Shown one piece after another: positions 34,859-42,943 of a stretch of DNA of 51,602 bases; position 1 is the first letter of the stretch, and every line of letters begins with the position of its first letter. Below the pieces are notes generated by a model. The model was not told the origin of the DNA and did no database searches. It saw nothing but the letters and a program-made list of their open reading frames with translations. The DNA lies in the NCBI GenBank assembly GCA_903898755.1, contig CAIUGT010000041.1:1-51602 (forward strand). Reading direction: 5' to 3'. The DNA is from an uncultured bacterium (GTDB taxonomy: Bacteria; Planctomycetota; Phycisphaerae; Phycisphaerales; SM1A02). A program made the translations under genes and the position numbers.

Positions 34859-35593
34859 ATGAGCATGGAAAATCGAAGCGGTAAATTGAAAACATTGGTG
34901 AAAATTTGCGGACTTCGAACCATTGATGACGCCCTGCAAGCCGCCGAACTTGGCGCTGACGCGGTGGGCTTTGTGGTGGCAAATGCTTCGCCACGGCAAA
35001 TCGACTTCCAAACTGCCCTGGGAATCGCAAAGCAGATTGTGGCCAACATTCATGCAAAAAAGCCCCTGCTTCATCCTGTTTCACACACGCTCCATGAAAC
35101 GATCCCGCCTCCTTTGACGCCAATTTTGGTCATGCGCAACTGGTCGGATGTGCCCGCCGAGCAATTGCACCATTGGCCAGGCCCCATTCAGGTCTATACA
35201 GCATTAGGAGGACCCAATCGCAAACGCATTTGGGGCTGTTCCATTGACGAAGCCAACCAATTGCAACATTGTCCGCATGAACATATCACGGCGCTCTTAG
35301 TTGATTCGCCAACCGCCGGCGCTGGTGATAGTTGGAATTGGAGTCGTCCAAGTCAGCCTTGGACCAACCACTTGCCGCTCATTCTTGCTGGTGGACTTTC
35401 GCCCGACAATGTTGCAAATGCGATTTCACAAGCGCACCCCTGGGCGGTCGATGTGAGCAGCGGCGTGGAAAGTTCTCGCGGCGTGAAGGACTTTAAGAAA
35501 GTTCAAGACTTCATAGAGAATGCGCGCGGTGCGCAAATGGAAATGTCGCATGCGGTGCGGAGTGAGTTAGCCACATCATTCGACCAACTGTAG
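34859..35593 (+). CDS. trpF: Phosphoribosylanthranilate isomerase
   Basis: 244-residue TIM barrel enzyme of tryptophan synthesis, converting phosphoribosylanthranilate to the carboxyphenylamino-deoxyribulose phosphate. The catalytic Cys is C17 in VKICGLRT, and the catalytic Asp is in ALLVDSPTAGAGDSW. Phosphate-binding blocks LILAGGLSPDNV and VDVSSGVESSRGVKD are present. It is somewhat longer than usual (about 200-210), with extra residues in the middle (the KKPLLHPVSH region) and a C-terminal tail. No other trp genes lie near. Confidence 0.92.
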   Translation: MSMENRSGKLKTLVKICGLRTIDDALQAAELGADAVGFVVANASPRQIDFQTALGIAKQIVANIHAKKPLLHPVSHTLHETIPPPLTPILVMRNWSDVPAEQLHHWPGPIQVYTALGGPNRKRIWGCSIDEANQLQHCPHEHITALLVDSPTAGAGDSWNWSRPSQPWTNHLPLILAGGLSPDNVANAISQAHPWAVDVSSGVESSRGVKDFKKVQDFIENARGAQMEMSHAVRSELATSFDQL

Positions 35594-35679
35594 TTGGCCA
35601 CAAACAAGGCAACTAAAGATTTGCTTCTGCGCAGTTCGCGTATGAAGAAATCATTCAAGCTTTCAAAACAATAATTTGA

Positions 35680-36813
35680 TCACGCCGCGCCGCGGTGAAT
35701 ATCTTGTGCGAGACCCAGTTGAACCAAATGCTTCATAGGTCCATGAGGCTTCGCGCTTTCGGCTTTCAATTTTGTACTGGCTCCCGGATTGGCGTAGCGG
35801 TTGAACACGATCGCCTTAATATTGCCCCAAATGCCTTGAAAACCCGAGAACGTGTGATCGACCGCGGTGGCTTCATAGCCACTGTGCACCATGCAATTGG
35901 CGCACTTCGCGTTGCCGCTTTCGTGACCGTAATTGGCCCAATCAGTTTCATCGATCAATTCTTGGAACGTGTCGGCGTAACCTTCTTGCAACAAATAGCA
36001 AGGCTTCTGCCAACCGAACACGTTGTACGCGGGCATGCCCCATGGCGTGCATTCGTAGGAACGCTTGCCCATAAGAAATTCAAGGAACAGTGGACTCTGA
36101 TTGAACTTCCAACCCTTTTTGCGATTGGAAAGAATCATCTCAAAGAGCTCATTGGTTTCCTTTCGTTTCAAGAAACCAGATTGATCGGGCGCCTTGTCGT
36201 AGGCGTAGCCGGGACTGATCATCATGCCTTCTACGCCAAGCGCCATCATCTCGTCAAAGAAAGCGCGCACTGAATTTGGATCCGCACCTTCAAAGAGCGT
36301 GGTGTTTGTGGTGACGCGGAAACCCATCTTGACCGCCAGACGAATTCCATCAACGGCTCTTTTGTAAGTGCCCTCGCGACATACCGCAAAGTCATGGTTT
36401 TCTTCTTGACCGTCCATATGCACGCTGAAGGTCAAATATTTGCTGGGCTTGAATGTTCCAGCCTCTAGTTTTTCCTTCAAAAGCAGCGCATTGGTGCAAA
36501 GATAAATGTATTTTTTACGCTCAACCAAGGCCTCAACAATTTGCTTGATGTCTGGGTGCAAAAGGGGCTCGCCGCCAGGAATGCTGACCATGGGAGTATT
36601 GCATTCGTCGACCGCGTCGACACATTCCTTGACCGTAAGATTTCGTTTTAGGACGTGGGCTGGATACTGAATTTTCCCGCAACCAGCGCAGGCAAGGTTG
36701 CATCGAAAGAGTGGCTCAAGCATCAAAACCAAGGGATATCGCTTACGTCCAGCGAGTCTTTGTTTCAGAACATAACTTGCAACCGTCCACATTTGGCTTA
36801 TTGGAACACCCAT
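35680..36813 (-). CDS. hpnH: Adenosyl-hopane transferase HpnH, radical SAM
   Basis: 377-residue radical SAM protein. The 4Fe-4S motif is C38-x3-C42-x2-C45 (FRCNLACAGCGKI), followed by SIPGGEPLLHPDI. The opening MGVPISQMW, the block YECTPWGMPAYNVFGWQKPCYLL and the C-terminal SPWG-like cysteines (NAKCANCMVHSGYE) are typical of HpnH, which joins an adenosyl radical to hopene in making bacteriohopanepolyols. It has AGGAG about ten bases before the ATG. No other hopanoid gene is in the window. Confidence 0.93.
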   Translation of the reverse strand: MGVPISQMWTVASYVLKQRLAGRKRYPLVLMLEPLFRCNLACAGCGKIQYPAHVLKRNLTVKECVDAVDECNTPMVSIPGGEPLLHPDIKQIVEALVERKKYIYLCTNALLLKEKLEAGTFKPSKYLTFSVHMDGQEENHDFAVCREGTYKRAVDGIRLAVKMGFRVTTNTTLFEGADPNSVRAFFDEMMALGVEGMMISPGYAYDKAPDQSGFLKRKETNELFEMILSNRKKGWKFNQSPLFLEFLMGKRSYECTPWGMPAYNVFGWQKPCYLLQEGYADTFQELIDETDWANYGHESGNAKCANCMVHSGYEATAVDHTFSGFQGIWGNIKAIVFNRYANPGASTKLKAESAKPHGPMKHLVQLGLAQDIHRGAA

Positions 36814-36928
36814 AAATCTTCGAGACTCCTAAAATAATTTCAATTCTTGCAAACAAGAAAACTCGGGGCATCGTAGCAACAGTATGACTGCCTTTCCTCA
36901 TGATTCTTTGCATCCCTTTGCCACGCCT

Positions 36929-36946
36929 CACGGAGTCAACTCCGTG
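36929..36946. repeat. Perfect 8-base inverted repeat just upstream of the ECF sigma gene
   Basis: CACGGAGT (36929-36936), CA, ACTCCGTG (36939-36946). It ends 15 bases before the ATG at 36962, where no Shine-Dalgarno is visible. It could be a regulator binding site or a hairpin in the leader. If translation starts at the ATG at 36884 instead, it lies within the coding region. Confidence 0.45.
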
Positions 36947-36961
36947 CGCAATGACACTACG

Positions 36962-37585
36962 ATGTCCAAAGTGGAGCTTGAGGGCGCAGAAATCTCCGAT
37001 GAACAATTAATGATCGCCCACCAAGCTGGGGACGAACGGGCTTTCCCCATGCTTGTCGAGCGGTATCGATCCAATCTACATCGCTATCTGCAGCGCTTCT
37101 TGGGTTCAGCGGCAGCGGCGGACGACGTGTTCCAAGAAACATTTTTGCAAATTCATCTTTCGGCAGCCACCTTCGATGTGACACGCACTCTGCGTCCATG
37201 GCTGTACACCATTGCGTCCAACAAGGCGCGCGATTGGTATCGCCATCACAAGCGCCGAGCCACTATAAGTTTGGACAAGCCCATTGGTCATGGCGAAAAT
37301 GAATTCACATTGCTTGATGTTGTTTCTTCAACCAGCAATCAACCTGGCGAGTCACTTTCGGCGCGTGAAGAATCCGCTCGGGTCAAGAAAGTTGTTGACG
37401 CTCTTCCTGAATTGCACCGTGAAATTTTGCTCATGGCGTACTTCCAGCGCTTTAGCTATCAACACATTTCGGAAATGCTGAGCATTCCTCTTGGCACAGT
37501 CAAAAGCAGATTGCATTCCGCCGTTGCGCTGTTCGCCGATACTTGGGCGCAAACGACGCACGAAACATCCAAGGATCACTCATGA
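36962..37585 (+). CDS. ECF-type RNA polymerase sigma factor
   Basis: 207 residues. Sigma region 2 is clear (DERAFPMLVERYRSNLHRYLQRF to AAADDVFQETFLQIH and RTLRPWLYTIASNKARDWYRH), then a linker and region 4 with ALPELHREILLMAYFQRFSYQHISEML and the helix-turn-helix GTVKSRLHSAV. It directs RNA polymerase to a small regulon. ATG 36962 leaves 11 residues before region 2; an in-frame ATG at 36884 would add 26 residues. The stop overlaps the start of the next gene (ATGA at 37582-37585), so its partner is the pseudopilin-like protein, placed where an anti-sigma factor is usual. Confidence 0.92.
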   Translation: MSKVELEGAEISDEQLMIAHQAGDERAFPMLVERYRSNLHRYLQRFLGSAAAADDVFQETFLQIHLSAATFDVTRTLRPWLYTIASNKARDWYRHHKRRATISLDKPIGHGENEFTLLDVVSSTSNQPGESLSAREESARVKKVVDALPELHREILLMAYFQRFSYQHISEMLSIPLGTVKSRLHSAVALFADTWAQTTHETSKDHS

Positions 37586-38538
37586 TTCCGCGCAACGAGG
37601 ACGACAAAATCCTAAGCGAAGAAGATTGCCGCGCGATTGACGCGTTGCTTGAGGCCGGACTTGTTGAAGGCGTCGACCGTGCTCAAAATAGAGATGAATC
37701 CGCTGAATCCAAGCGCCAAAACGCCGCATTGATGTTGCTGAGAAAATTGGAGGCCTATCCAGTTGAGGAACCTGATTCGCTTCTTGTCGATGCAACCATG
37801 GCGCGTATCGCCCGTGAAGAAAGAGCCAGACGAGATCGCTTGGAACTTCATACGCCAGGCTGGAACAAGCGAACGCAGTGGGCGGATTTTGGCGCAGTGG
37901 CCGCGGTGGCTTTGATCGCAACTGGAGTGGGATGGCCAATCGCTCAGCGAATGCGCGCCGCCGCGCTTGAACAAAATTGCGCAAACAATCTTCGCACTGT
38001 TGGGTCAAGCATCGCGGCATACGCGGTTGATCATCGGGGCAATCTTCCTGCGACTGCAAGTTTAGGTGGACTGTTTGAAACCCCCGCCGCATCCAAAATG
38101 GATTGGAGCAATTACGAACACAGCGGACACTTGCTCTTGCTTGAACGAAATGGATATGCCAAACACGACTCGCTTCATTGCCCCGCTTGCACATCAGGTC
38201 CCGCGTGTGGAACATTCTCATTCCGCGTACCAAGCGTGAACACTCCGTTTCGACTTCAACTCATGGGCCGCACGCCGTTGGTGGCTGATGCGAACCCCAT
38301 GATTCACATGCGACGCGTTGGCAACAAAGCGGAGTTGGCACCACCGACATCGCAGTGCTCCATGAATCATCAACAGCGTGGACAAAATGTTTTATTCGCC
38401 GATGTTTCCATTGTTTGGATGGTGACACCAGTGATCAACGGCGACAATATTTACTTGCCAGACGGGGTCAAAGACTCCGAGTCGCTTCCGTTGTCGCCCC
38501 AAGCGACCGCGGTCAATGACATTTTCTTGGCTCAATGA
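37582..38538 (+). CDS. Putative anti-sigma-like membrane protein with pseudopilin-like outer part
   Basis: 318 residues. The cytoplasmic N-terminus (about 1-100) is charged and helical, as in anti-sigma factors, though no zinc-binding HxxxCxxC is present. One membrane segment covers about 103-121. What follows matches planctomycete pseudopilin-like proteins: RAAALEQNCANNLRTVGSSIAAYAVDHRGNLP, as in 'A....C..NLRQ.G.A...Y..D..G..P', and later MNHQQRGQNVLFADVSIVW, resembling the 'H..GQNVLFADGHV' tail. A cysteine-rich loop (C200, C203, C209) is present. It overlaps the sigma factor gene, so a role controlling it is likely. A hairpin terminator follows its stop. Confidence 0.78.
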   Translation: MIPRNEDDKILSEEDCRAIDALLEAGLVEGVDRAQNRDESAESKRQNAALMLLRKLEAYPVEEPDSLLVDATMARIAREERARRDRLELHTPGWNKRTQWADFGAVAAVALIATGVGWPIAQRMRAAALEQNCANNLRTVGSSIAAYAVDHRGNLPATASLGGLFETPAASKMDWSNYEHSGHLLLLERNGYAKHDSLHCPACTSGPACGTFSFRVPSVNTPFRLQLMGRTPLVADANPMIHMRRVGNKAELAPPTSQCSMNHQQRGQNVLFADVSIVWMVTPVINGDNIYLPDGVKDSESLPLSPQATAVNDIFLAQ

Positions 38539-38550
38539 AAGTCAAAAGTC

Positions 38551-38580
38551 AAAAATGCCTGCATTTGTAGGTATTTTTAT
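38551..38580 (+). terminator. Intrinsic terminator after the ECF sigma operon
   Basis: AAAAATGCCT (38551-38560) pairs with AGGTATTTTT (38569-38578), ten pairs with one G-U, loop GCATTTGT, ending in a T run. It separates the sigma operon from rpmI-rplT. It could also act as an attenuator, but the next promoter begins after it. Confidence 0.62.
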
Positions 38581-38598
38581 CTTTCCCCCCCATATCGC

Positions 38599-38626
38599 TT
38601 GACCAAACTGACGATTTCGTTAGACT
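38599..38626 (+). promoter_or_regulatory. Sigma70-like promoter for rpmI-rplT
   Basis: TTGACC (38599-38604) and TAGACT (38621-38626) with 16 bases between. The start of transcription would be near 38633, leaving a leader of about 25 bases. It lies between the preceding terminator and the rpmI ATG at 38658. Confidence 0.5.
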
Positions 38627-38657
38627 TGTCGACCCTCAACGAAAGCGGCGAACATAT

Positions 38658-38891
38658 ATGCAAAAAGGCCATAAAGGACTACTCAAGCGAATTAAAGTGA
38701 CCGGCACAGGCAAGGTGCGCTTTCATTCGCCCAATTCACGTCATCTGAAGAGCAATAAAAAGGGCACAACTGTGCAGAGTTACCGCAAGTCGCGATATCT
38801 CGGCGCAACTGACCTGATTGCCTTGTCAAAAATGCTGGGTCGCTCATTGCGAACAGCGAAACGTCCGGCTGCAACCGGCGGGAAGGATTGA
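38658..38891 (+). CDS. rpmI: 50S ribosomal protein bL35
   Basis: 77-residue basic ribosomal protein. The family core is visible: HKGLLKRIKVTGTGKVRFH, then a Ser/Asn-rich basic stretch and KSRYLGATD. The usual start MPKMKTHKGA is shortened to MQKGHKG, and the C-terminal part is longer than in E. coli (65). It is followed 3 bases later by rplT. In many bacteria infC precedes this pair, but here the ECF sigma operon does. Confidence 0.9.
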   Translation: MQKGHKGLLKRIKVTGTGKVRFHSPNSRHLKSNKKGTTVQSYRKSRYLGATDLIALSKMLGRSLRTAKRPAATGGKD

Positions 38892-38894
38892 TCC

Positions 38895-39269
38895 ATGCCA
38901 CGCGCACGTAAAGGAGCAGCCCGCACACAAGCTCGTCGCCGCGTTCTACGCCAAGCCCGAGGTTATTACGGAACAAAGAGCCGTCACAAGCAACAAGCCA
39001 AAGTCGCCCTTATGCGCGCTGGCCGAAACGCTTGGACGCATCGACGACTTCGTCGCCGAGATATGCGTTCACTTTGGATCGCCCGTTTGACCGCGGCGTG
39101 CCGAATGCGCGACTATCGATACAGTCTGTTTGTTGGCGGCTTGCAGCGCGCTGGCGTATTGCTGAATCGCAAGATGCTGAGCGAGCTTGCTATTCAAGAT
39201 CCAACAACGTTCGATGTGTTGGTGGACATGGCCAAGAAGCACTTGGCTGCCAAAGCACGCGCTGCGTAA
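38895..39269 (+). CDS. rplT: 50S ribosomal protein bL20
   Basis: 124-residue very basic rRNA-binding protein, essential for early 50S assembly. Conserved blocks are MPRARKGAARTQARR, LRQARGYYGTKSRHKQQA, AGRNAWTHRRLRRRDMRSLWIARLTAACR and YSLFVGGLQRAGVLLNRKMLSELA. Length matches the family (about 117-120). It is cotranscribed with rpmI, and a strong terminator follows at 39295-39324. Confidence 0.97.
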   Translation: MPRARKGAARTQARRRVLRQARGYYGTKSRHKQQAKVALMRAGRNAWTHRRLRRRDMRSLWIARLTAACRMRDYRYSLFVGGLQRAGVLLNRKMLSELAIQDPTTFDVLVDMAKKHLAAKARAA

Positions 39270-39294
39270 AGACTGATTCTTATTTTAGAAATAC

Positions 39295-39324
39295 AACCGC
39301 CGAGCATCATGCTCGGCGGTTTTT
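39295..39324 (+). terminator. Intrinsic terminator after rplT
   Basis: AACCGCCGAGC (39295-39305), loop ATCAT, GCTCGGCGGTT (39311-39321), ending in TTTTT. A perfect GC-rich stem of 11 pairs. It closes the rpmI-rplT transcript and may also limit read-through from csrA on the other strand. Confidence 0.85.
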
Positions 39325-39376
39325 ATTTTGAGATGAATTGATACAGTCGAAGCGAAGGTGCTTGAGCAGCAGAATT

Positions 39377-39670
39377 TTATGCACTTTCGCGGCGGAATTG
39401 CTTGATCGCTGGAGCAGGACCGCTCGCCAATCTTTTCAAACTATCGGGGGAATGAGTTGGAGCATGAATCATTGGAACATCGCCCCGCAATGTTGCGGCG
39501 TGCTCGTTCTCTTTGCGAATGGCCTCATACACCTCTTTGCGATGCACGGAAATAGACGTAGGCGCCACGATGCCAAGACGAACTTTGTCTCCACGAATAT
39601 CAACGATGACAATCTCAATGTCATCACCAATCACAATTCGTTCATCTATTTGGCGGGAAAGAACAAGCAT
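39377..39670 (-). CDS. csrA: Carbon storage regulator CsrA (RsmA-like translational regulator)
   Basis: 97 residues. The first 60 match Csr[35 protein letters not shown] and [16 protein letters not shown]. It is an RNA-binding homodimer that blocks translation of target mRNAs. It is longer than E. coli CsrA (61) because of a C-terminal tail of about 35 residues with Pro and Arg. It follows fliW by 45 bases, giving the FliW-CsrA pair used to control flagellin. Confidence 0.93.
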   Translation of the reverse strand: MLVLSRQIDERIVIGDDIEIVIVDIRGDKVRLGIVAPTSISVHRKEVYEAIRKENEHAATLRGDVPMIHAPTHSPDSLKRLASGPAPAIKQFRRESA

Positions 39671-39715
39671 GAATGATAATTTTTAAAAAAGTAAATTCAG
39701 AAAATTCGGATCAAT

Positions 39716-40162
39716 TTACGCGGATACGGCCCGAGCAACGGGTGAAACCGAGACCAGTTCATGACGCGTCGTCCAACGACGATCGGTGAGCACAATCTGA
39801 ATTCCAGTTCTATTGGATGGATTGATCACCAACGGACCCTGCATGTTTGCCGTGATTCCACTCTCTCGACGATTCACAATCACGAGAATTTCCGGAGTGG
39901 TGTCGCCGCGCAAACCAATTTCCTCGCTCTGCTCGCGTCGCATGGAAACCGTGTAATCGGCGGACCAAAGCCGTGGATCGGTGACCACAAACGCAACATC
40001 TGGACTTTCAATACTCTGAAGCCAGAAGAACACGCCACGATCATCGGGTTGCAGCAATGCAAATTGGTGAACTCTGCCAAAACCAAGAAGACCCGCTGGA
40101 AAATGAAGCAGCCGAGAATCATCCACCTCAACGCTGCCAAATCGTGTTGTTTCTACTTGCAT
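39716..40162 (-). CDS. fliW: Flagellar assembly factor FliW
   Basis: 148 residues from the ATG at 40162, which has a very strong Shine-Dalgarno (AGGAGGT on the minus strand) three bases before it. The frame extends upstream but that part has no such signal. FliW family features are FGSVEVDDSRLLHFPAGLLGF, then FFWLQSIESPDVAFVVTDP and the end block NMQGPLVINPSNRTG. FliW binds flagellin and CsrA: it releases CsrA repression of flagellin mRNA when flagellin is free. The gene precedes csrA. It implies a flagellated organism, though no flagellar structural genes are in the window. Confidence 0.93.
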   Translation of the reverse strand: MQVETTRFGSVEVDDSRLLHFPAGLLGFGRVHQFALLQPDDRGVFFWLQSIESPDVAFVVTDPRLWSADYTVSMRREQSEEIGLRGDTTPEILVIVNRRESGITANMQGPLVINPSNRTGIQIVLTDRRWTTRHELVSVSPVARAVSA

Positions 40163-40165
40163 ACG

Positions 40166-40172
40166 ACCTCCT
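40166..40172 (-). promoter_or_regulatory. Shine-Dalgarno site deciding the fliW start
   Basis: On the minus strand this reads AGGAGGT, followed by CGT and the ATG at 40162. It sets the fliW start and argues against the longer upstream frame. Confidence 0.8.
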
Positions 40173-40304
40173 GTCGCCAACTTTTCAGTGATTGCCTGAT
40201 GGGCACAAACGGTCATCCGTGACCGCGCAATGCAATCGGCTAGAGAGGCGTTGCAGCATGAGAGAACTGAACATTTGCCTGAGATTTCGGCATAATACTT
40301 TCGC

Positions 40305-42404
40305 ATGAAACCCGCGCGATGGACTTCTATGGCACTCAACGCGGTCGCAGTGGGATTTACCGCATTTTTGTTCGCAAGCGTCTTGGGCGGCTGGAATTGC
40401 GGATTTGATGCCTGGCGCGTGTGGATGTTCAGCGGTTGGAAGTGCGCCGCATGGTTGCTGAGCGCCTTTGGTTTGGGCTTATTCGCCAAGGAAAAAGTAT
40501 TTGGAAGTGGACCAGATGGTCGCGCGCTGGCGTTTGCCTTTGGAATTGGGATTCAATTGCTGATGGATCAATGGCTTGGAACGATTGGATTACTAAGTGG
40601 CTTGTTTGCCACCGTGGTTTTAATTCCAGGATGGCTTCTAGCGCTGCGATTGATGTGGATACAAAATAAAATAGAAACATATAAAAATTCGGGCGCCAAT
40701 TGGTGGTGGCCCGCGCTTCCAGCCATGGCAACACTATTGGTTGCGGCAAGTGTTTCACCAGGAATTTTGTGGAGCACGGAATTTGGTGGATACGACGCAC
40801 TGGAATATCACTTGCAAGCGCCCAAGGAATGGATGGCGGTCGGAACGATTCGCCCGCTTGAATTTCTGGCGTATGCAGGAATGCCAAATATTGTGGAGGG
40901 TGGATTTCTTCATCTGATGAGTTTGGCAACCGACGCGCGCGATGGCGCTGTTGCGTGCCAACTACTGCATGGAAGCCTTTTGTTTGTGGCGGCATTTGTT
41001 CTTGCGGACACTGCGTGCATTCTTGGGCGAGCGCTTGGCATGAATGAACAGATTGCGCGAACGAGCACGCTGTGCGCGTTGTTGGCCACCCCTTGGATGA
41101 TTGTGGTTGGATCACTGGCGTACAGCGAATCGGGGATTTTGCTTGCATTTGCGGCAATTTTAAATGTTTTTGCACGCAAGACAATATCGTTGCCTGCGAC
41201 TGGCTTGATGTTTGGCGCGCTCATGGCCGTGTTGGTTGGAAGCAAAGCAAGTTCAATAGTTCTGGTTGTGCCCGCGGTCTTGGCATGGATTGCACTGTGG
41301 GGAGATCGTAGATTTCTACATTGGAAATCACTCGCATGGAGCGCTTTGGCCATGACAATTGGACTGGCTCCATGGCTTGCGCGCAATTGGTACTACGTCG
41401 GAGCGCCCTTCTTTCCTTTGGCCACCAATCTCATGGGAGCAGGATGGTGGAGCGGTGAGCAAGTCATGCGTTGGAATGCCGCGCATACCAGCGCAGCAAA
41501 CCTGATGCAACGCGCGCTTGCGTTATGGAATCAACTTTTTGTATTTGGCGCAGGAGAAAATCCAAATGCGGGCGAACCATGGAAATGGTTTTGGGGACCA
41601 CTGCCGTGGATAGGCGTCGTATGCATTACTGCATTGTCTTTGCGCAGCGCGACAAAGCATGTGGCCATGGTGCTGGCCTTGACATGCGCGCTGATTGTTC
41701 TTGGTTGGATGTTTGCGACACACTTGCAAAGTCGATTTTTAATTCCACTGGCAGTTCCGCTTTCACTTGCAGTTGGACTTGCTACTGCGAATTTGTTTGC
41801 AAGCACTGATCGCGTAAATACCACGAGCACTTCCGTGGACGCGCGCAAGACATTTCCTTTGCTGCTGCTGTTGGCGGCTTGGGCGTGTTTGCCGGCTTGG
41901 AATTTGACCACAGACACGCCAGGATCGCTCTATTTCATAGGGCAAAATGACTACTTTCAAGGGGATGACGATTGGCGCGATCTGCGTTCAAATGACGTGG
42001 ACCTGCGAACCGCGGCCGCCCAAAATGGAACTGTGGAATTGGTGATCAACCATTGGCGCCCCGAATGGCGCGTGCTGAGCGTTGGTTGGAGCACGCCTTT
42101 CTGGATCCAACCCGCCGCGTCACTGACATGGTCAAGCGTATGGGACACGAATGCGATTGAATGTTGCGACGAAATGACAGTCATGGAAACAATCGCCTTC
42201 CTCTCCAAAAATTACGATGCATTGATCATTGATGTTCCGATGCTGGAGCGTTGGAAACGCAGCGGATGGCTTTCGCCAAAGATCAACTTAGATCTGTTGA
42301 AGGAATTATCAAAGACCCTGCCACACTTGGCTGAACTGCGTGGAGGAAAAATATTACTTGGTCTTCGCGGGAATGCTGTTTTGAACTTGCCCGCTGTCGA
42401 ATAA
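40305..42404 (+). CDS. GT-C glycosyltransferase-like polytopic membrane protein
   Basis: 699 residues with about 11-12 membrane segments and a hydrophilic C-terminal domain of about 170 residues. The first large loop holds 'GGYDALEYHLQAPKEW', typical of a planctomycete branch of GT39/PMT-like GT-C transferases, which move sugars from a lipid phosphate carrier. The acidic D-x2-E/H pattern there fits the catalytic loop. A second loop has 'GAPFFPLATNLMG'. The acceptor is unknown; LPS or glycoprotein is possible. It has a weak TGAACA and CATAAT pair 17 bases apart just upstream (inference). It is divergent from fliW by 142 bases. Confidence 0.78.
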   Translation: MKPARWTSMALNAVAVGFTAFLFASVLGGWNCGFDAWRVWMFSGWKCAAWLLSAFGLGLFAKEKVFGSGPDGRALAFAFGIGIQLLMDQWLGTIGLLSGLFATVVLIPGWLLALRLMWIQNKIETYKNSGANWWWPALPAMATLLVAASVSPGILWSTEFGGYDALEYHLQAPKEWMAVGTIRPLEFLAYAGMPNIVEGGFLHLMSLATDARDGAVACQLLHGSLLFVAAFVLADTACILGRALGMNEQIARTSTLCALLATPWMIVVGSLAYSESGILLAFAAILNVFARKTISLPATGLMFGALMAVLVGSKASSIVLVVPAVLAWIALWGDRRFLHWKSLAWSALAMTIGLAPWLARNWYYVGAPFFPLATNLMGAGWWSGEQVMRWNAAHTSAANLMQRALALWNQLFVFGAGENPNAGEPWKWFWGPLPWIGVVCITALSLRSATKHVAMVLALTCALIVLGWMFATHLQSRFLIPLAVPLSLAVGLATANLFASTDRVNTTSTSVDARKTFPLLLLLAAWACLPAWNLTTDTPGSLYFIGQNDYFQGDDDWRDLRSNDVDLRTAAAQNGTVELVINHWRPEWRVLSVGWSTPFWIQPAASLTWSSVWDTNAIECCDEMTVMETIAFLSKNYDALIIDVPMLERWKRSGWLSPKINLDLLKELSKTLPHLAELRGGKILLGLRGNAVLNLPAVE

Positions 42405-42908
42405 ATATGTGTCGACAATGAGTCGCTGACGGCTTGCGTTGACAAGTTCGATATAAGCCCCCTGCTCAGATATTGGCAATTTGGAGATTTCGTTCTGCGC
42501 ATTGGCCAATGCGACGGCACGATCCGCAAGAGTGCATTTTTGGTCGCGGGCTTTTACAAGGCTGGCTAGCACGGGCGACATTGGAGGATGCGGAATCATC
42601 GCTGGCACACTTGGCGTGGAACCGGTGGATGTATTTTGCGCTGAAGTTGCTGTGCTTGTCGGTTCTGATGCCCTGCTTTGAAATGAAGAATGGCTAGGAA
42701 TAGGCGCTTGATTTGGCGGAGAAAGAGGGGTGGAACCTGCGGGCTTGCTGTTGAAAGCGCCAGGGTTGGAAGTTCCATCTTGAAATGCTCGCGACAATGG
42801 CGCGCTGGTGTTCCTTATGTTTTTGCATGGAGCACTTGCGACAGAACTTGACGTGGATACAGCAAATATGCAAGAACTCATCAACAAACATGCGCGCAGG
42901 CTATACAT
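42354..42908 (-). CDS. Secreted Pro/Ser-rich protein, unknown function
   Basis: 184 residues from the ATG at 42908 (a GTG at 42926 is less likely). A signal peptide is plausible (MYSLRACLLMSSCIFAVSTSSSVASA). The middle is Ser/Thr/Pro/Asn-rich and likely disordered. The last 70 residues look globular (LASLVKARDQKCTLADRAV and ISKLPISEQGAY). The 3' end overlaps the GT-C gene by about 50 bases tail-to-tail, and its start is 35 bases from the divergent parvulin-like gene. The coding call rests on composition and the lack of any other gene in the 540-base gap. Confidence 0.55.
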   Translation of the reverse strand: MYSLRACLLMSSCIFAVSTSSSVASAPCKNIRNTSAPLSRAFQDGTSNPGAFNSKPAGSTPLSPPNQAPIPSHSSFQSRASEPTSTATSAQNTSTGSTPSVPAMIPHPPMSPVLASLVKARDQKCTLADRAVALANAQNEISKLPISEQGAYIELVNASRQRLIVDTYLFDSGQVQNSIPAKTK

Positions 42909-42943
42909 TGAACACAAGGGTATCACGTATGCAGGAACGATCT

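Noticed and set aside
34823-35074. N-terminal extension of citrate synthase
   Set aside because: It is antisense to trpF and unlike any citrate synthase N-terminus.
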